A stretch of 64,000 nucleotides of DNA from Metallyticus violacea (taxonomy: Eukaryota > Arthropoda > Insecta > Mantodea > Metallyticidae): NCBI GenBank assembly GCA_030762175.1, contig CM060837.1:9070001-9134000 (forward strand). The letters are read 5' to 3'. The notes beneath the pieces are model-generated. The model searched no databases, was not told the origin of the DNA, and saw only the letters and a list, made by a program, of their open reading frames with translations. This document shows positions 1-13,992 of this stretch, one piece after another. The position numbers and the translations under genes were made by a program. Every line of letters begins with the position of its first letter. The first letter of the stretch is position 1.

Positions 1-140
1 GATTTACGGCATGTAAAATAACCTCAAGTCTGAAATAAGAAGCCTCTGAGCAAAATTTACGGCTATTTTACGCCCTGAATTGAATGAAATGCTGATGATC
101 TGAGATGTTAAACAGCATTCTTAAATTAACCAAATCAACA
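1..140 (+). mobile_element. SINE family A, 3' fragment at window edge
   Basis: It matches the body and tail of the family A copies at 24348, 36802 and 50549: the 'cctctgagcaaaattt' block, 'cgccctgaattgaatg', 'gctgatgatctgagatgtta' and an A-rich end. The tRNA-like head is beyond the left edge. Confidence 0.85.
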
Positions 141-368
141 ATAACACTCCTAATGACCCAATTGCCCTGATTTTCAAATTCTTTTATTAATTTATTTTAA
201 TGAAATATGACGAGTTTCGTTAAGAAAAAACAAAATTGCAGCCGCTAGAGCTGCAGATCAGCTAGAGATCATTTTCTTTATGTCTTTCCCGCTTTACGTT
301 TATCCCAATGAATTTTGCTGGTTAAGTTGATCGTTTGTTAATTGAAGGTTATATGCTGAGTTTGGTTC
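135..368 (+). repeat. Degenerate tandem repeat, same family as 54900-55745
   Basis: It shares the blocks 'cctaatgacccaatt', 'ccctgattttca', 'ttgcagccgctagag' and 'atgctgagtttggtt' with the array at 54900-55745. About one and a half units are present, ending in a short (CA)n run at 369-385. Confidence 0.7.
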
Positions 369-389
369 ACACACACACACACACATATA

Positions 390-1334
390 CAGAATGTTAA
401 ATAACTAGACCGAAATAATTTCAAAGAGCGTAGAAATGTCATATATAAACAATTTGAGATAGACAATGTATGATCCACAAATAAACACAACGCAGTTTTA
501 TGGTGTTAAACATTTTGGTATCAGATGCTGATAAGCTTAGTATTAAAGTCAAACTGGGTGAAAAATTGGTTTAGATGTCTTTAAAGCTGCCTTGGGAGCA
601 TAGAAATATCAATTTTCTACAGCTCGTTATCAGCATTTTCAAGATTTAGTGCCATAAAAATCCCTCAAATCTCAAATTGATCATTTGACAGTACAACACT
701 GAACATTTATTAACTGTCCTCTTGCATTATTTAGCCTACTCTAGAGGGAGCTCTTTAACTGCTTATGTGGCAAATGCATAAGTCAAAAGTTTATGCTGCA
801 AGTATAACTCTTGCTATTTTGTTAAATTTTTTTATTCAATATGAAGTGCTTCAATACACATACTACAGAATTATGAATCGACTTTAGGTAATCTTTGAAA
901 ATACTTCATCCAACTCATTAAGATTACCCATAATTCTTTCTTTTGTAAGTAAGAGTTGTAATTATACGAATTGGTGCATTGTGTATAAATTGAAACACCA
1001 TCTTAAAACTTATGCTAAAAGCTGTATTATAAGGCCTCAGTCATGACACTAGAGTGTCAAGACTTATTAACCAACCAAATGACGAACAGACTGACCAGAT
1101 GGTGAGTTTAGCATCTATGTGCACTGTCTACTAATGAGTGAATAAATAAATAAATTATACCAATATACATCTTTGTCTACTACATAAAACATAAAATTAC
1201 AATGTACAGTATTTCATTATGGCTTATTATTTTAAATGCAAATATATTTTATTTTATGCATTAATTTAACTCAGTTTAATTTATATTTATATTTATTGGT
1301 CATAATGTACAGAATCTCTAAATTCTTCTTCTAG
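390..1334. other. Upstream intron remainder, nothing recognised
   Basis: AT-rich DNA without a supported gene or repeat. It is inferred to be the 3' part of the intron preceding the first visible Piezo exon. Confidence 0.5.
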
Positions 1335-1430
1335 ATTACAGCATTTGGAGTTGTTGTTGAAAAAACACCAATATCATAAGTCATTTACAGATGAAGAACT
1401 GCTTGATATGGTGCATTCTACATCTGACAG
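1335..1430 (+). CDS. Piezo: Piezo exon 1 of window
   Basis: This encodes residues 1-31 of the visible protein plus two bases of a serine codon. The piece is hydrophilic, with KSFTDEELLDM near its end, and is inferred to be a cytosolic linker before a transmembrane unit. The acceptor is ctag and the donor gtgagt; the first base completes a codon begun in an unseen upstream exon. It is the shortest and least distinctive exon. Its assignment rests on phase match (AG|T) with the next exon and on clean splice sites. Confidence 0.82.
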
Positions 1431-1560
1431 GTGAGTATATTGCAACACATAATATAAAACCAGGTTTTTATCACTCAAATACCTTATATTTGAACTTTTC
1501 TTACAGATATTTGCTTTGAGCTTTCAGAATAAATAAAATCCAAACAACAAATTAACAAAA

Positions 1561-1639
<79 letters not shown>

Positions 1640-4600
1640 TATTGTATATATTGAGCATTGTCATTTATAAATATGCAAAATAAAGAATTACTTTTTTTAT
1701 CACTTCATCACTTTGACATTTGGCCTGATATGACAAGCTTTTTTTGGGTCTTGGTGAAGATTTTCCTATTCATTGTGAAGATTGGACTTTCATCTCAACA
1801 TCAAAACAAAAGATCCACATTTCATCATCAGTGATCATTCTATTCATAAAATTTGCACCCTCATTAATCAGATCCAAGAACTCCTAATAGATTGCAATGC
1901 AGTTATCTTTCAGTTCTTGTGGCACCAGTTGGGGACAAACTTACTGCAATATGATGCATACTGAACTTTTATGTCAGCATTTCATGACAGAATTGCACAA
2001 AATGTTTTACTCTTTGGCATTTTTTCAAAGTCAGTTCGAATGGATAATTTCATTCCTGGACACCCAAAGCATCTTCAGTTAATGTTAGTGGGTGTCCAGG
2101 ATCAGGTCATCAACTACAGGCTCCCAACCACTTGTAAGCCACATCCAGTCATACCATTGAGTATGACTTAAATAATTACTTCCATAAGTTTCTTTCATCA
2201 TCTCATGAGTTCCAGTAAAGGATTTATGAAATTTCACACAAAATTTAATGCTCATGATAGCTAATAATCCAAGATCTCAATAATCATAGGGCACTCACAA
2301 CTGTTGCAAAGAAATTAGAGTAGAACTCTAAAATAAGATAAAATAATATGCAGCGAACAAGAGGCATCTTGTCAACATCAGAGCTAATCACATTTTACTA
2401 CAACACTTCTTTGGGGTATAATTTTGAAAGTTTGGATCTTTTTTTTCAAACACATCTTGCACATTGATCAAAATAATCCTTTCAGAACCATAGAAAAACA
2501 TGGTCCTAACTTTACTGAATTAGGATATTTATCTTCTTCTTCTTTTTTTTTTTTAGGAGAATTTTTGAGATGCCATTCCATGGATTGTCTTTTGGTTTCA
2601 AGTTTGAAATAATGAATCCATATTTCTTCTCCCATTATAATGCTAAGCAAGAAATTGTCACCTTCAGCCTCATATCAAGCAAGTAACCCTGAACAGATAA
2701 TGGTTCCCTATTTCTTATATAATATAATAAATACTTTATTATTTCTACACATTTGCAATTACAATTTTATAATAGTCCATTGATCCTGTGCTTGTTGTTT
2801 TAAGATCCTATACAGATAACATCCCAGTTGATGTGTACATGGATTCTATTTCACTCTAACTATATATATTATAAAGTAAACATTACAATTACTTCCCTAA
2901 AAAAGATCATCTATACATCATTGTTTCTTTATTTTCTTTATTACCTTCTTCCTTTGCCTTGATCACTTTTCTCCGCCTTTTTGCTCTTATTTTTCCTGCA
3001 TAATTTCCAAACTGATTAAAAAATTCTTTTCTGCTTATACCAAAAATATTTAATGCCAAAATTTCTGCCTGCAAATTATCCCACTTCTTGTTCCATATTT
3101 TCTCTCTCCATCCTTCGGTTTCTGTACATCCAATATACAGTGCAAATTCTTGTCTGCCTTGCCACATAATGGGCAAAATATTTTGTCTTTTACATCACTT
3201 AACATCACTGTTCCTGTTCTTGCCCATTCATATCTTCCTTCATATTTTATCACATTTATCAATATATTTTTTCCTGTCCCATTTTTCTTAAAACTCATAT
3301 AGTATATCAGAATACTTTTATTCCTTAAGCTATCATATTTCCTGTTTCTCTATGTTGTCAATCCTTGCTTTCACTTTATTCCATAGGCTTTGTCTCTTTG
3401 ATGATTATAAACTAACAAGCTCTCCCATTACAATTTCACTTACAATATCCTTTAATTGAGATAACCAGCTTCCTTCCCATTTAGCTTTTTCTTGTGTCCC
3501 CTAGCATCTTTGACAATATTTCCTTCTTCCAATGATTGTATCCTCTGCCAATTTTCATAATGTGGTTTATTAGTGGGGATAAAAGCTTAGCCAGAAGTTA
3601 AATGAGGCAGCAAAGAAGAATGACAACAAGGCAATTTGGGCAATGATAGGTAAAATGTGCAAAAGAAAGGGAGGGAATAATGTTGTACCACCAACAGAGT
3701 GGTGTAAATTTTTTCAAGGTGTTTTGGAAGTAAAAACTTTGGTTATTCAAGATAATTTGAATATTGATAGTCTATGGAAAATAGATTTGTTAGATAGCAA
3801 AATTACTTCAAGTGAAGTTTTTGGAACAAATTAAAAAGTTAAGACCTGACAAAGCATGCAGAATAGATGGAATATCAGGGAAAAGTTGGAAAGTTTGGGT
3901 AGAAGATCTTAACAGATTAAACATACTGGGGTGGTTAATGAACTTAATCTTTGAAGAAGGAAAAATACCAAAAAATTGGAGAGTAGGAATTGTAACACCA
4001 ATTTATAAATGTAAAGAAAATATTAGGAAACCCAGAAAATTATAGAGGAATTAGTTTACTTTCAATTATTGGGAAAGTCTTCACTGGAGTGTTAGCAAAA
4101 AGATTACAATAATGGGCAGAGAGAGAAAAGAAAATTTCAGTATTCCAATCAGGCTTCAGGAAAGGTAAAAGAACAGTTGACAATATTTTTATAATTAGAA
4201 CATTAGTCCATAAATATCTTAGTAACAAAAGGGGTAGAATCTATTTGTTATTTCTGGATTTGGAAAAAGCTTTTGACATTAATTTCTAGAGAAGGACTTT
4301 GGATCAAACTGAGAAAGAAAGGAGGAAGTCAGAATTTTATAAAGGTAATTCAGAATATTTACAAAGAAAATGAATTTTGTGTTAAATATGAAAGAGGGAG
4401 GGTTACAGATAAAATATCAAACAATGTAGGTCTAAGACAAGGATGTAAATTAAGCCCAGTTCTCTTATATCTATTTATTGATGATGTTCTAGAAGAAATT
4501 AGTAAAGGTAGTACACATTTGCCAACCATAAATTATATAGAGGTACCGGGTCTGCTCTTTACAGATGATTTGGTAGCAGGTCCTTTAACAAGTGTAGGAT

Positions 4601-7600
4601 TAAAATGACCATTAGAAGCTATAGGCACATTTTGTTGAGAATGGGATCATAAGATAAATAAAAACAAATCTAAGATGTTGGTGAAGAAAAAAGGTTTCAA
4701 AACAGGAAAAATGGTGGTGGGAGGGCACAGAAATTGAAGTTGTCAAGAAAATTGATTACTTAGGTGTTACATTGTCCAACAATAGGAAATGGAGCAATCA
4801 AAAAAGGAAAGCAATAGCAGAAGGAAAAGTAGCCATGAGTGTAATCAGATTTTGTGTAAACAAAATACCAAATATGCAAGTAAAATGGTTAGAGAGAATA
4901 CACAGCTCAATAATGGAGACCAGAATGATGTATGGAATAGAAATTTTGGGGTCAGATGAAGGATGGAAAGGTATAAATATGATAAATAGGTTATTTTTTA
5001 GAATTGTCCTAGGCTTACCAAGATCTTCACCTAATGAGGTTGCCATAATGGAACTAGGAAGATTGGGCTATAAAAGCAAGGTGATAGAAAGAGTAATGGA
5101 ATATTGGTATAGAATAGGGAGACTAGAAGAGGAGAATATCAATAATCAGTGCTTGTTAGCACAAGGGAAAATTAAGGGGAGAGGAACTTGGTTATCTAAA
5201 ATCCAAAATATTCTATAAGAAGTGGGCATGGGATTAGTATGGTATGAGGGAGAAAGATTGGGTAAAGAATTTTGGAAAGAGATAACAATAGAAATTGAGG
5301 ATATTGAAAAACAGGAAATATGGGCAAATCTTAACACCAAAAAATCTCCGAAATTATATAGTACACTAAAAAATGTATGGGGAAGAGAAAGATGTATTGA
5401 AATTTGTGATAAGATAGGAAGGGAAGGATTGGCATGGTTTAGAACAGGAGTAAAATATTTAAGTGGATTAAAAAATGGATACACTAAGGGTATATGTCCT
5501 ATGTGCAAAGAGCCAGATAGTACTTGGCATTGTATTCTAGAATGTAATCAAACCAAGTTTTGGAGGGAACAGATCCCATTATGTAAGTGGGAAAATTTAC
5601 CAAATGAAATAAGAGGTAGAAGAATTTCAAATTTAAAATCTGATGAAAGCCTTTAGGAACTGAGAAAATACATAGGCAAGGTAAGAGACAAAAATGGTTA
5701 TGGGGTAAAATACTTAGGAAAGGTGCTTGAGAAAAGGTATGGAATTGTCAGATGGTGATGGGACTAGTTATCTGGCATTAGTTAAACAGGATCCTTATAC
5801 ACCAATAACCAGGGTGTTAGTGTGTATAAGGTCCTAAGAAATAAGCAACTCTCAAGGATAGAAATTTGGCTGAATGGGTTTATTAAAAAAAGAAGGAAGG
5901 TTTAATATTGTAGGAAATATAACTTAATATTGTATTGAATATATAAATTATTTTTAATATTGTGTTTTGTTTTTGGTTGAATCCGAGCCCTGTCCCCTGG
6001 ATATTCCAGTAGGTAGCTGCTGATGAACCAGGGACTGTGGGGCTGAGCCAATCAAATTGAAATAAATAAGCTGATTTGCGTTAGTGCCTTCTAAAATTGC
6101 CAAATGCACTGTTACTAATTGTTATGTTTGTATTTATTTTGTTAAAAAAATGCTGTATGTTGATGCTTGAGAAATAACCACCACCCCACCCCCCCCCATC
6201 GCTGTCACCGCCAACACTACCATCACCACCACCACCACTACCACCACCAATCCTTTTCTGCCAACCCTTCCCAGTTCCATCATAACTACCCCATTGGAGG
6301 CTGCTCTAGATAATTCAAAATGTCATTTTACAGGCTGTTCTATGAATCTAATTTGTACATTCCTACCCTTTTTCTATCCCCCAAATTTCTATTCCATCCA
6401 TCATTTTTAATTCAACTGCAGCCATACATACTCTCTCTAGCCAGGTTACATTCATATTTGATATTATCTTCAAGCATGTTTATACTATTGGTAGTTAATT
6501 TTCCTTTCCCTTGTACATTTTTCCTTTGTTCTGTTCATTTTTCATTGCTGTTAAGCAATAGAAGCAATAGAGAGATATTGTAAAAAAGAAGTCTAACCCC
6601 CAAATAATCAAATGTTTACTTGCCGATTATCTCAAATAACAATGAATGCATGTTCCATCATGGGGGGGGGGGGGGTAGCTGCAATATACCACTACCTAAA
6701 ATGTAAATAGTCAATGAGACTACCTTAACTTCCAATATGGACAGCAATTTTTGCCACCTGACTGTGTTGTTATCCATTGCAATCTTACCATAAACATTTA
6801 AATGCCTCTTAATGTTGGTGATGATGTCATTTACCAGCAAAAAACTCAATTACTGCTATCTATTTATAATATATATTTCCTAGAGACTTTGCCATTTAGT
6901 GGAAGAAGATGAAAGTATGATACATATAATAGTGTGCAAAGGTTCAAATATACTATATATTAAATATTTTACTTTTCCAAGATAACCGGCTGAGAAAAAA
7001 TTTTCATCACTTATTGAATTTTACTTTTAGTTTTAAGCTCAACCAGAATGTTTTATTTTATTTTTACCAAAGTATAGAGATAGGAAAACTCACTTTTTAC
7101 TAGGGGCAATCTTAAACTTATTTCTAATACTATAAATAATTAGTAACAGCCCCCTTCGGCCTAAATAACTTTTAAAGCAGGTGGTTCAGTAACATGAAGC
7201 AGTATGTGGGGATACTCATATACTGAGAACTCAAAAATGATATTACAGACTTTTTCCTACTTCAGTTTTAACTGAAAGTAACTCCAACTCTCTTATTTCA
7301 AATGCAATACCCAATATTTTGACATTTTTAATACTGCTCATTAACAGCTTTTCAAAAAGTACTCACACTAGATTCTAATGTGCACATTTATTGTTGCAAA
7401 ATCAAGAAAAAAAAAGTGAAACAAATAAAATGCTTACATTTTTAAATACTACTCTTTAAGGTTTTCAAAACATACCTACACTAGATGCTTCTGTACACAT
7501 TTATTAATGACAAATCAAGGAAATAAATAATAAAATGCTCCTTCTTTAACAAAAACAAAGCCAGCTTAATATCCTCAGCAGCTTTGACAATGTACTAATC

Positions 7601-10600
7601 CAGCATAGAAAATCATTTTAGAATGATTTAACCAGCATTTAGGAATGTCTTTCACTACTTCCATTATTCAATACTCCAGATCTTCTAAGTTATTGGGTCT
7701 TTCTTGATATACTACTGACTTCAAATAACCTCACAAAAAGAAGGTCAAAGACAACAAATCTGGAATCTTGCTAGTCACTTTATATGACATCTCCTGCCAA
7801 TCCTTCATTGTGGAAAAACTTGGCCTAAGTGCTGATGAACATTCTATCCATAGTGAGCTGGAGCTCCATCTTGTTGGAAATAGATATAATCTCTAGGTAG
7901 CCCATGGTTGATTAAAAGTGGAAACAAATGTTCAATAGCTGGTACTATGTAGTTTTGAAGCAAAGTCAAATATCTAATAGCATTTAGCATTGCTCTAAAC
8001 AAGAAAGGACCAAGATATGATCATACCAATATCAATACCAGCACAATGTTTTTGTGAATACTTCATGATGTGTTCCTCCATTCATTGTAGCCTTATGTCT
8101 GATAAGTATCGATTGTTGTGTCTTAACAAATTCATTCAGGCAGAATGTGGCTTCACCTGAGAATACAATTTTCCTAAGAAAAACTGGACAATGGTTATTG
8201 TGCTCTATCGTTAATTCACAAATCTGCATTCTTCTATGGAGATTATTTGAAAGTTCCTGCAAAAATTAAATTTTATAAGGATGTTGCTTGACTCTTTTAC
8301 AGATTTTTATCATGGAACTTTTACTTATATTTGGCTCTAATGACAAATTTGCAGTAGAAACTTTTGGATTTTCTTGTGCACAGAGGAGAACATCCAATGA
8401 AGTATTCTCATCAGTTACCTCTACCTCTCAATGAGATTGTTGCCTGTCTTCATAGTCAACCATAATTAAATTAGAATTCTTTCCCTTTTGCTGAATATCA
8501 GATAAAATTATTTAACACTCTACATGTCAGATTTAATCACTTAAATAAGATGTTTCTGTATCAGTAAACATGATTTCATAAACATAACAAAAGGGCAGTA
8601 TTTATGTTATAATTGGCAAAAAATTCCATAGACATAAACAAAGGGCAGTATTTATGTTATTATTGGCAAAACATTGCAAACAAAAGAAGTATTTTATTTA
8701 TTATTTGGTACACTTTTTTGTTTTATTTAGCAACAATAAATTTGTACAGAAACATCTAGTGTTGGTACTTTTGAAAAGCTCTTAAGGAGCATTATTCAAA
8801 AATGTAAAAATATATTACATATTTCATTTAAAATAAGAAAGTTGAAGTTATGTCCACTTAAACTGGAAGTAAAAAAAAAAAAAAAGCTGGTAATGCCATT
8901 TTTGAGTTCTCAGCATACATCTATTTCCACTCATGTTTCATGTCAGTGAACTACATGCTTAAAAAGTTATTTAGGTGGTGTGGGACTTTTTACTATTATC
9001 CTATATGTAAATCATTGTCAGTAAATTTATGAAGCTCATGAAATTCATGATGCATAATCTTTTTCATTTTGGTTGCATCTAGCAACTTGATATAACACAT
9101 TATGCTAAACATTAATCCTTTATTTTTAATGATCATGACGCAATGGTCTTAATATCTGTTGTACCAGATAAAGGATGATTCATTATAATTAGGCCATTTG
9201 AGTTCAGAGAACTTTGTGACCTAAGTTTCCTAGTCATTTCCCTAAAGAATTGAAGGAAAACCGCTGAAAAATCTTCAATCAGGAAACTAACTTACCATGA
9301 ATTAAACCAGGGTTAACGCATGGGATATGTAAATGCTACTAATAGACTAAGGCAGTACTCAACATTAGTCTTTAATACCATACATTTGAACTGGTACAGC
9401 AGTAGTGTATTTTTACACTATATGATTTAAAAATTGCTGGCATTTTTAAGTTAAAAAAAGGGTTCACTCAAGCTATGTGTCATTTATTTCCTAGCTAGAA
9501 CTCTGGATCTGAGTGATTGATGCAGAGGTGGAAAAATGCCAGAATATTGAAGAAAGCAATTTATGTAAATTGTTAATTTACAAGAATCATGAAACTTGCT
9601 TATTGGATTTTAGAAGCTAACTGCAAATTTACTACTAATTCAAGTTTACACCAATGTGCTGCTTTTTGGTTTACATTTAACTCATTTAGTGATAGTTTTG
9701 GACAAACTACTATTGTACCAGTTTTCTCTTCTACATGTATAATTCTTTTCTTTTCCCAGTACTGTACAAACTGAAGAGGATGATGAAAAAGAGCAAGAAC
9801 AGGTCTTCAAGAAAAGTGACCATGCTCCAGTCATACAGCTTTTAATTGCAATAAAATATACAATAATGTGCTACTCTGACTTGCTTTGTTACTTTATGGT
9901 GATCCTATACCAGATTAGAAACCCCAGTCTCCTCTCTCTACCACTACCACTGATGATTCTATTGTGGGGCACATTAACAGTTCCAAGGCCCAGTAAAACA
10001 TTTTGGATTTCCATGATTCTATACACTAAGGTATATGGAAAATGTCTATTTAGAGATGCACAATTAAAAAATTACTTGTTAGGTGAGTTTACTAGTGTTG
10101 CACTTCTCACTATCCCCATCACAACTCTGTCTCTCACTTACTCCATACTGTGAGACTCTTGCTTTGCTTGCACTGTAATCTGAATCACTATTCAAGCAAA
10201 TGACTTGGCAAAGATAAAATAACTGCCTGTGGTGCCTCAGTAGTAAAAATAGGTGTTAAATGCAATTTAAAGAACAAATAGTAAAAAGAAGGTAAAAAGA
10301 AAAGATTTTTCTTTATATTATATTTTATTCTCAGCTTATTGTATTCTATTATCTGTCCATCATAACTTTATGGTAAAATATTACTTTGCCATTAATACCG
10401 CTGAATATGTTAGTACCATAGTACCACCAAGTTGTGTTCAGCCCAATGTTTTTTCCAGAGAATTTTACCCAGGGTATGAATTATTGAATGAATGAACTTT
10501 TATTTCAGCAAACAACATTAAAATTAAATTTACATAAACAAAATGTCTAAGAATTTAGTAGTACGAAAATTAAGGTTTCCCCTAATCTTAACCACCAGGT

Positions 10601-13600
10601 TATATGTATGATAAAATAAATCATCATTTTCACAATTGTGTGTGCCCTCAAGCTCCTTCCTTATACTTCTCCTCCACTTATCCCTTACTTTTCGTAAGAA
10701 TTTTCCAATCTTGTTTATTTCCTCTATCCTCATATTTGATAACATTTTAATTGCCACTATATCTTGTTGTAGTTTGTTCCATTTTTCATTTCCAGATACA
10801 ATCTCTCCACCTTTTTATCATTTCACATTCTATTAGACAATGGAACATACTAATCACTTTCCCACATATAATACATAATTCCTTAAAATTTTTTCCTAAT
10901 CCTTTTAGAAATAATACATTTTACACATCCATTCAGCAGCTATTTTTTTAAATATCCAGTGTAGCAAAATCAACATGCAGGGTATATAGAATTTTTAATT
11001 TTCAAGCAAGCCCACTACACACAGCAGGCTTGTGGTGCACTTAATACAACAATGTATAGTTTGGCATTCAATTTATTCACAAACTTGCATTATTTATTGT
11101 TATTTTCAGTGTTTCAACAACTGAATAAAATACATATTCATAAAATTAAAATATTAGTGAAGAAATACATATATAGCAAAAAAAGGAAAATGGTGACAGA
11201 AAAACTAGTCATGCTGCACACTGGATGCATCAGGAGTAGCACTGTTTCCTTAAATAGGTTACATTATTACATTCAAGATTTACTATTTATGGCATCAAAG
11301 GCCTATTTTATTATCTTTTGTATTTCTTCTATATGATCATTAAAGTGGTGAAGACCTCTGCTTAAAAGACAGTAGCATATCTCCCAGGGCTGTATGCTGG
11401 CATTTTACCGCAACCAAACATACCTGCACCAGTTACTGGATTAGTAATTTGATTTATTGGTGAACCAAAGTAGGTCATGAATAAGCGTATGTCTGATCTT
11501 TACATTCATTTCATTGCACTGAGAATAAATAACAGCAAATTTCTTTTACCCTGTTTCATTAGTATCATTTTATCATATGCTATATTCAGAATATGATCCA
11601 GATATGTGTCCTTTGAAAATTTCAGATGTTCATTGCATAAAGACTCTGTATTCTATATTTAAATCTAGGGAATCCAGCCCTTGCCTCTGCTTCTATGCAA
11701 ATAAGAAGCAGAAGCAAGTTCAGCAGAATTTCCTTTGTAGCTATAGGAGTATCCTAAAAGCCCTATTGATACAAATGCAGGCCATTGTATCATTGTTGTT
11801 GTCATCAAGTGGTAAGAACTTTTGGCTTGGCCATTATTTTTCTCTAGATTCCAGAAGAGAAATGACTAATCTTCCTCTTCTGCATCTTTATATTTAGCTC
11901 TCTATAGTGAAGAAAGTGATTCTTATTCTTTGCTGCATTGTCTCTGCAGATAGTACATGTTCTAGTAAGTAAAATTTCCACTCTATATAAGTGATCATTC
12001 AAAAAATCATGGCTGGTTTCTAATCTAAAGAGTGCTATAACTTTTTTTCTGTTTTCATGTAAGATGCTCTTACAAAAGTCCACCATATTTTCATAGGCTT
12101 TATCAATAATTTTTTTATTTTATTTGGGCTGAAATTTAATCTGTGCACAGAGTCAAGTTGGAAAATAATTAACTTTTAAAAAAGCATATTATTTTTACAA
12201 AATAAAAAAATATGCTCCTGCTTAATTGTTTTAAAAAATGTATACCCAAAGTTAAAGCAATTCTGAGGCACTGACCAAAACACCACTCCATGACTAAAGT
12301 TGGATCTGACCAATGTATCTAATTTCAACTAAGGTGTTAGATCTAATTTGGTAATTGCATAATGGCATTTGAAGATGATTTTGAATCTATAAGTATGACT
12401 ATTTGCAGACCATTCTTTTCAGAAAGTCCTGCTCTGCAGGTCTGTAATTTAATTCTAGACCACCAAATTAATGCTGCATAGGAAACAATAAGCTATCAAT
12501 TGTAGTATATATCCAATATACTATCTAAGGCTTAGACTGCAGGTTTTACCAAACATGCTTCTATGGGTGCAGAAGATATGTAGGTTTTGTATTCTTTTAT
12601 GATACTATGCAAATTTCTAGTAACTGAAATTTATTTTAATGGTGTTCAATGCCTATTTTTACTGCTGAAGCACCACAAGAAGTGTCACTGGTGAGTAGTG
12701 ATACATGAGGTAAAATGGTAAATTGGAAAAGAATTTATTTTAAGGAAGGAACCATTCCAGGCCTCAGTACCTCACCAGCAAATTTTTGCCATTGAGCAAA
12801 ATCCTCAATCAGGAAAATTGGTCCTGGTGGAAGTTGACCTCAGACTTCCCATCCATGACTCTGCACCTAACTATCTTGGCCTTCCATGGTGGCACAAAGG
12901 ATTTTTGTATTACATTATATCATTATTAAATATGAAAATTGTTCATGTTTAATTACATATACCTTATTTTTTTGGTTTTTAATGAAGAATGAAACTTTAA
13001 AAGAGAAAAAAGTATTTATTTATGTGGATTTCACTATTGCAAATCATTGTTATTTTCAGAAAATCAATTATAGATGAAACATTTATCAGATACTTTTTGT
13101 GTATGAGGAAACTATGCATGAATTGAGTAAAATAATAAGAATATTATACATATAGCTCCAGATAGGACAAGTCTAAAAAATATCACCAATTAAATGTTTA
13201 AGATCCATGTATGTAAATGATAATCAAAATGACTAACTTGAATTATAACTTTATCCTTACAGATCATTGTGATCATTAAATGGTTATTTGGATTCCACTT
13301 AATTCAAATGAACAGACCAGATGATCCTCTAGAAAACCCCCTTTTTCCACCACGTATCATAGGCATTGAGCCTCATTATGATTATGCATTATTTGAGCTG
13401 TTTCTGTTGCTTGCGTTCTTCTTTCACAGGTAAGCTCCTATTCCTGTGTGAACTCATACTCTCATAGACCATTGCACCTTTGTCTTAAAAAGAATGTCTT
13501 TTCTGTTGTTTATGTAAATTGTAGTTCCAAATGAATGAAAATTAAATGTTATATAATAATGCACAGAGATGGTTATTATTGTTAGATTTTTTAGGGACAA

Positions 13601-13950
13601 AGAAATTACTTAACTTGCATTAGTGTCTTATAGCACATTTATGTTTGGTATTTTTCCTTTTGTTACAAAGCGTTTTTATAAGCAATATATAATTTCAATT
13701 AAAATTTAATGAATAGATTTTTCAGAAAATATTCATATACATCAAATTTATATCTTTACTATTTTAAACATTTTTTACAATCTTTTAATTTTGAAAGATT
13801 TTACTCATTTCATTGAATTTGACATCACATAAAATTTGTTAAAATTATGAACATGATACCATAGTTATGTACCTTCTGTTAAATAAATGGAGTACTGCAT
13901 AGGGATACAGGAAGATAATTTCTTTCAGATGAAAAATGAATGATGATTAT

Positions 13951-13992
<42 letters not shown>

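Noticed and set aside
11052..11897. Two forward open frames of 94 and 106 codons
   Set aside because: No recognisable motifs, and the second overlaps a LINE C-terminal relic on the other strand.
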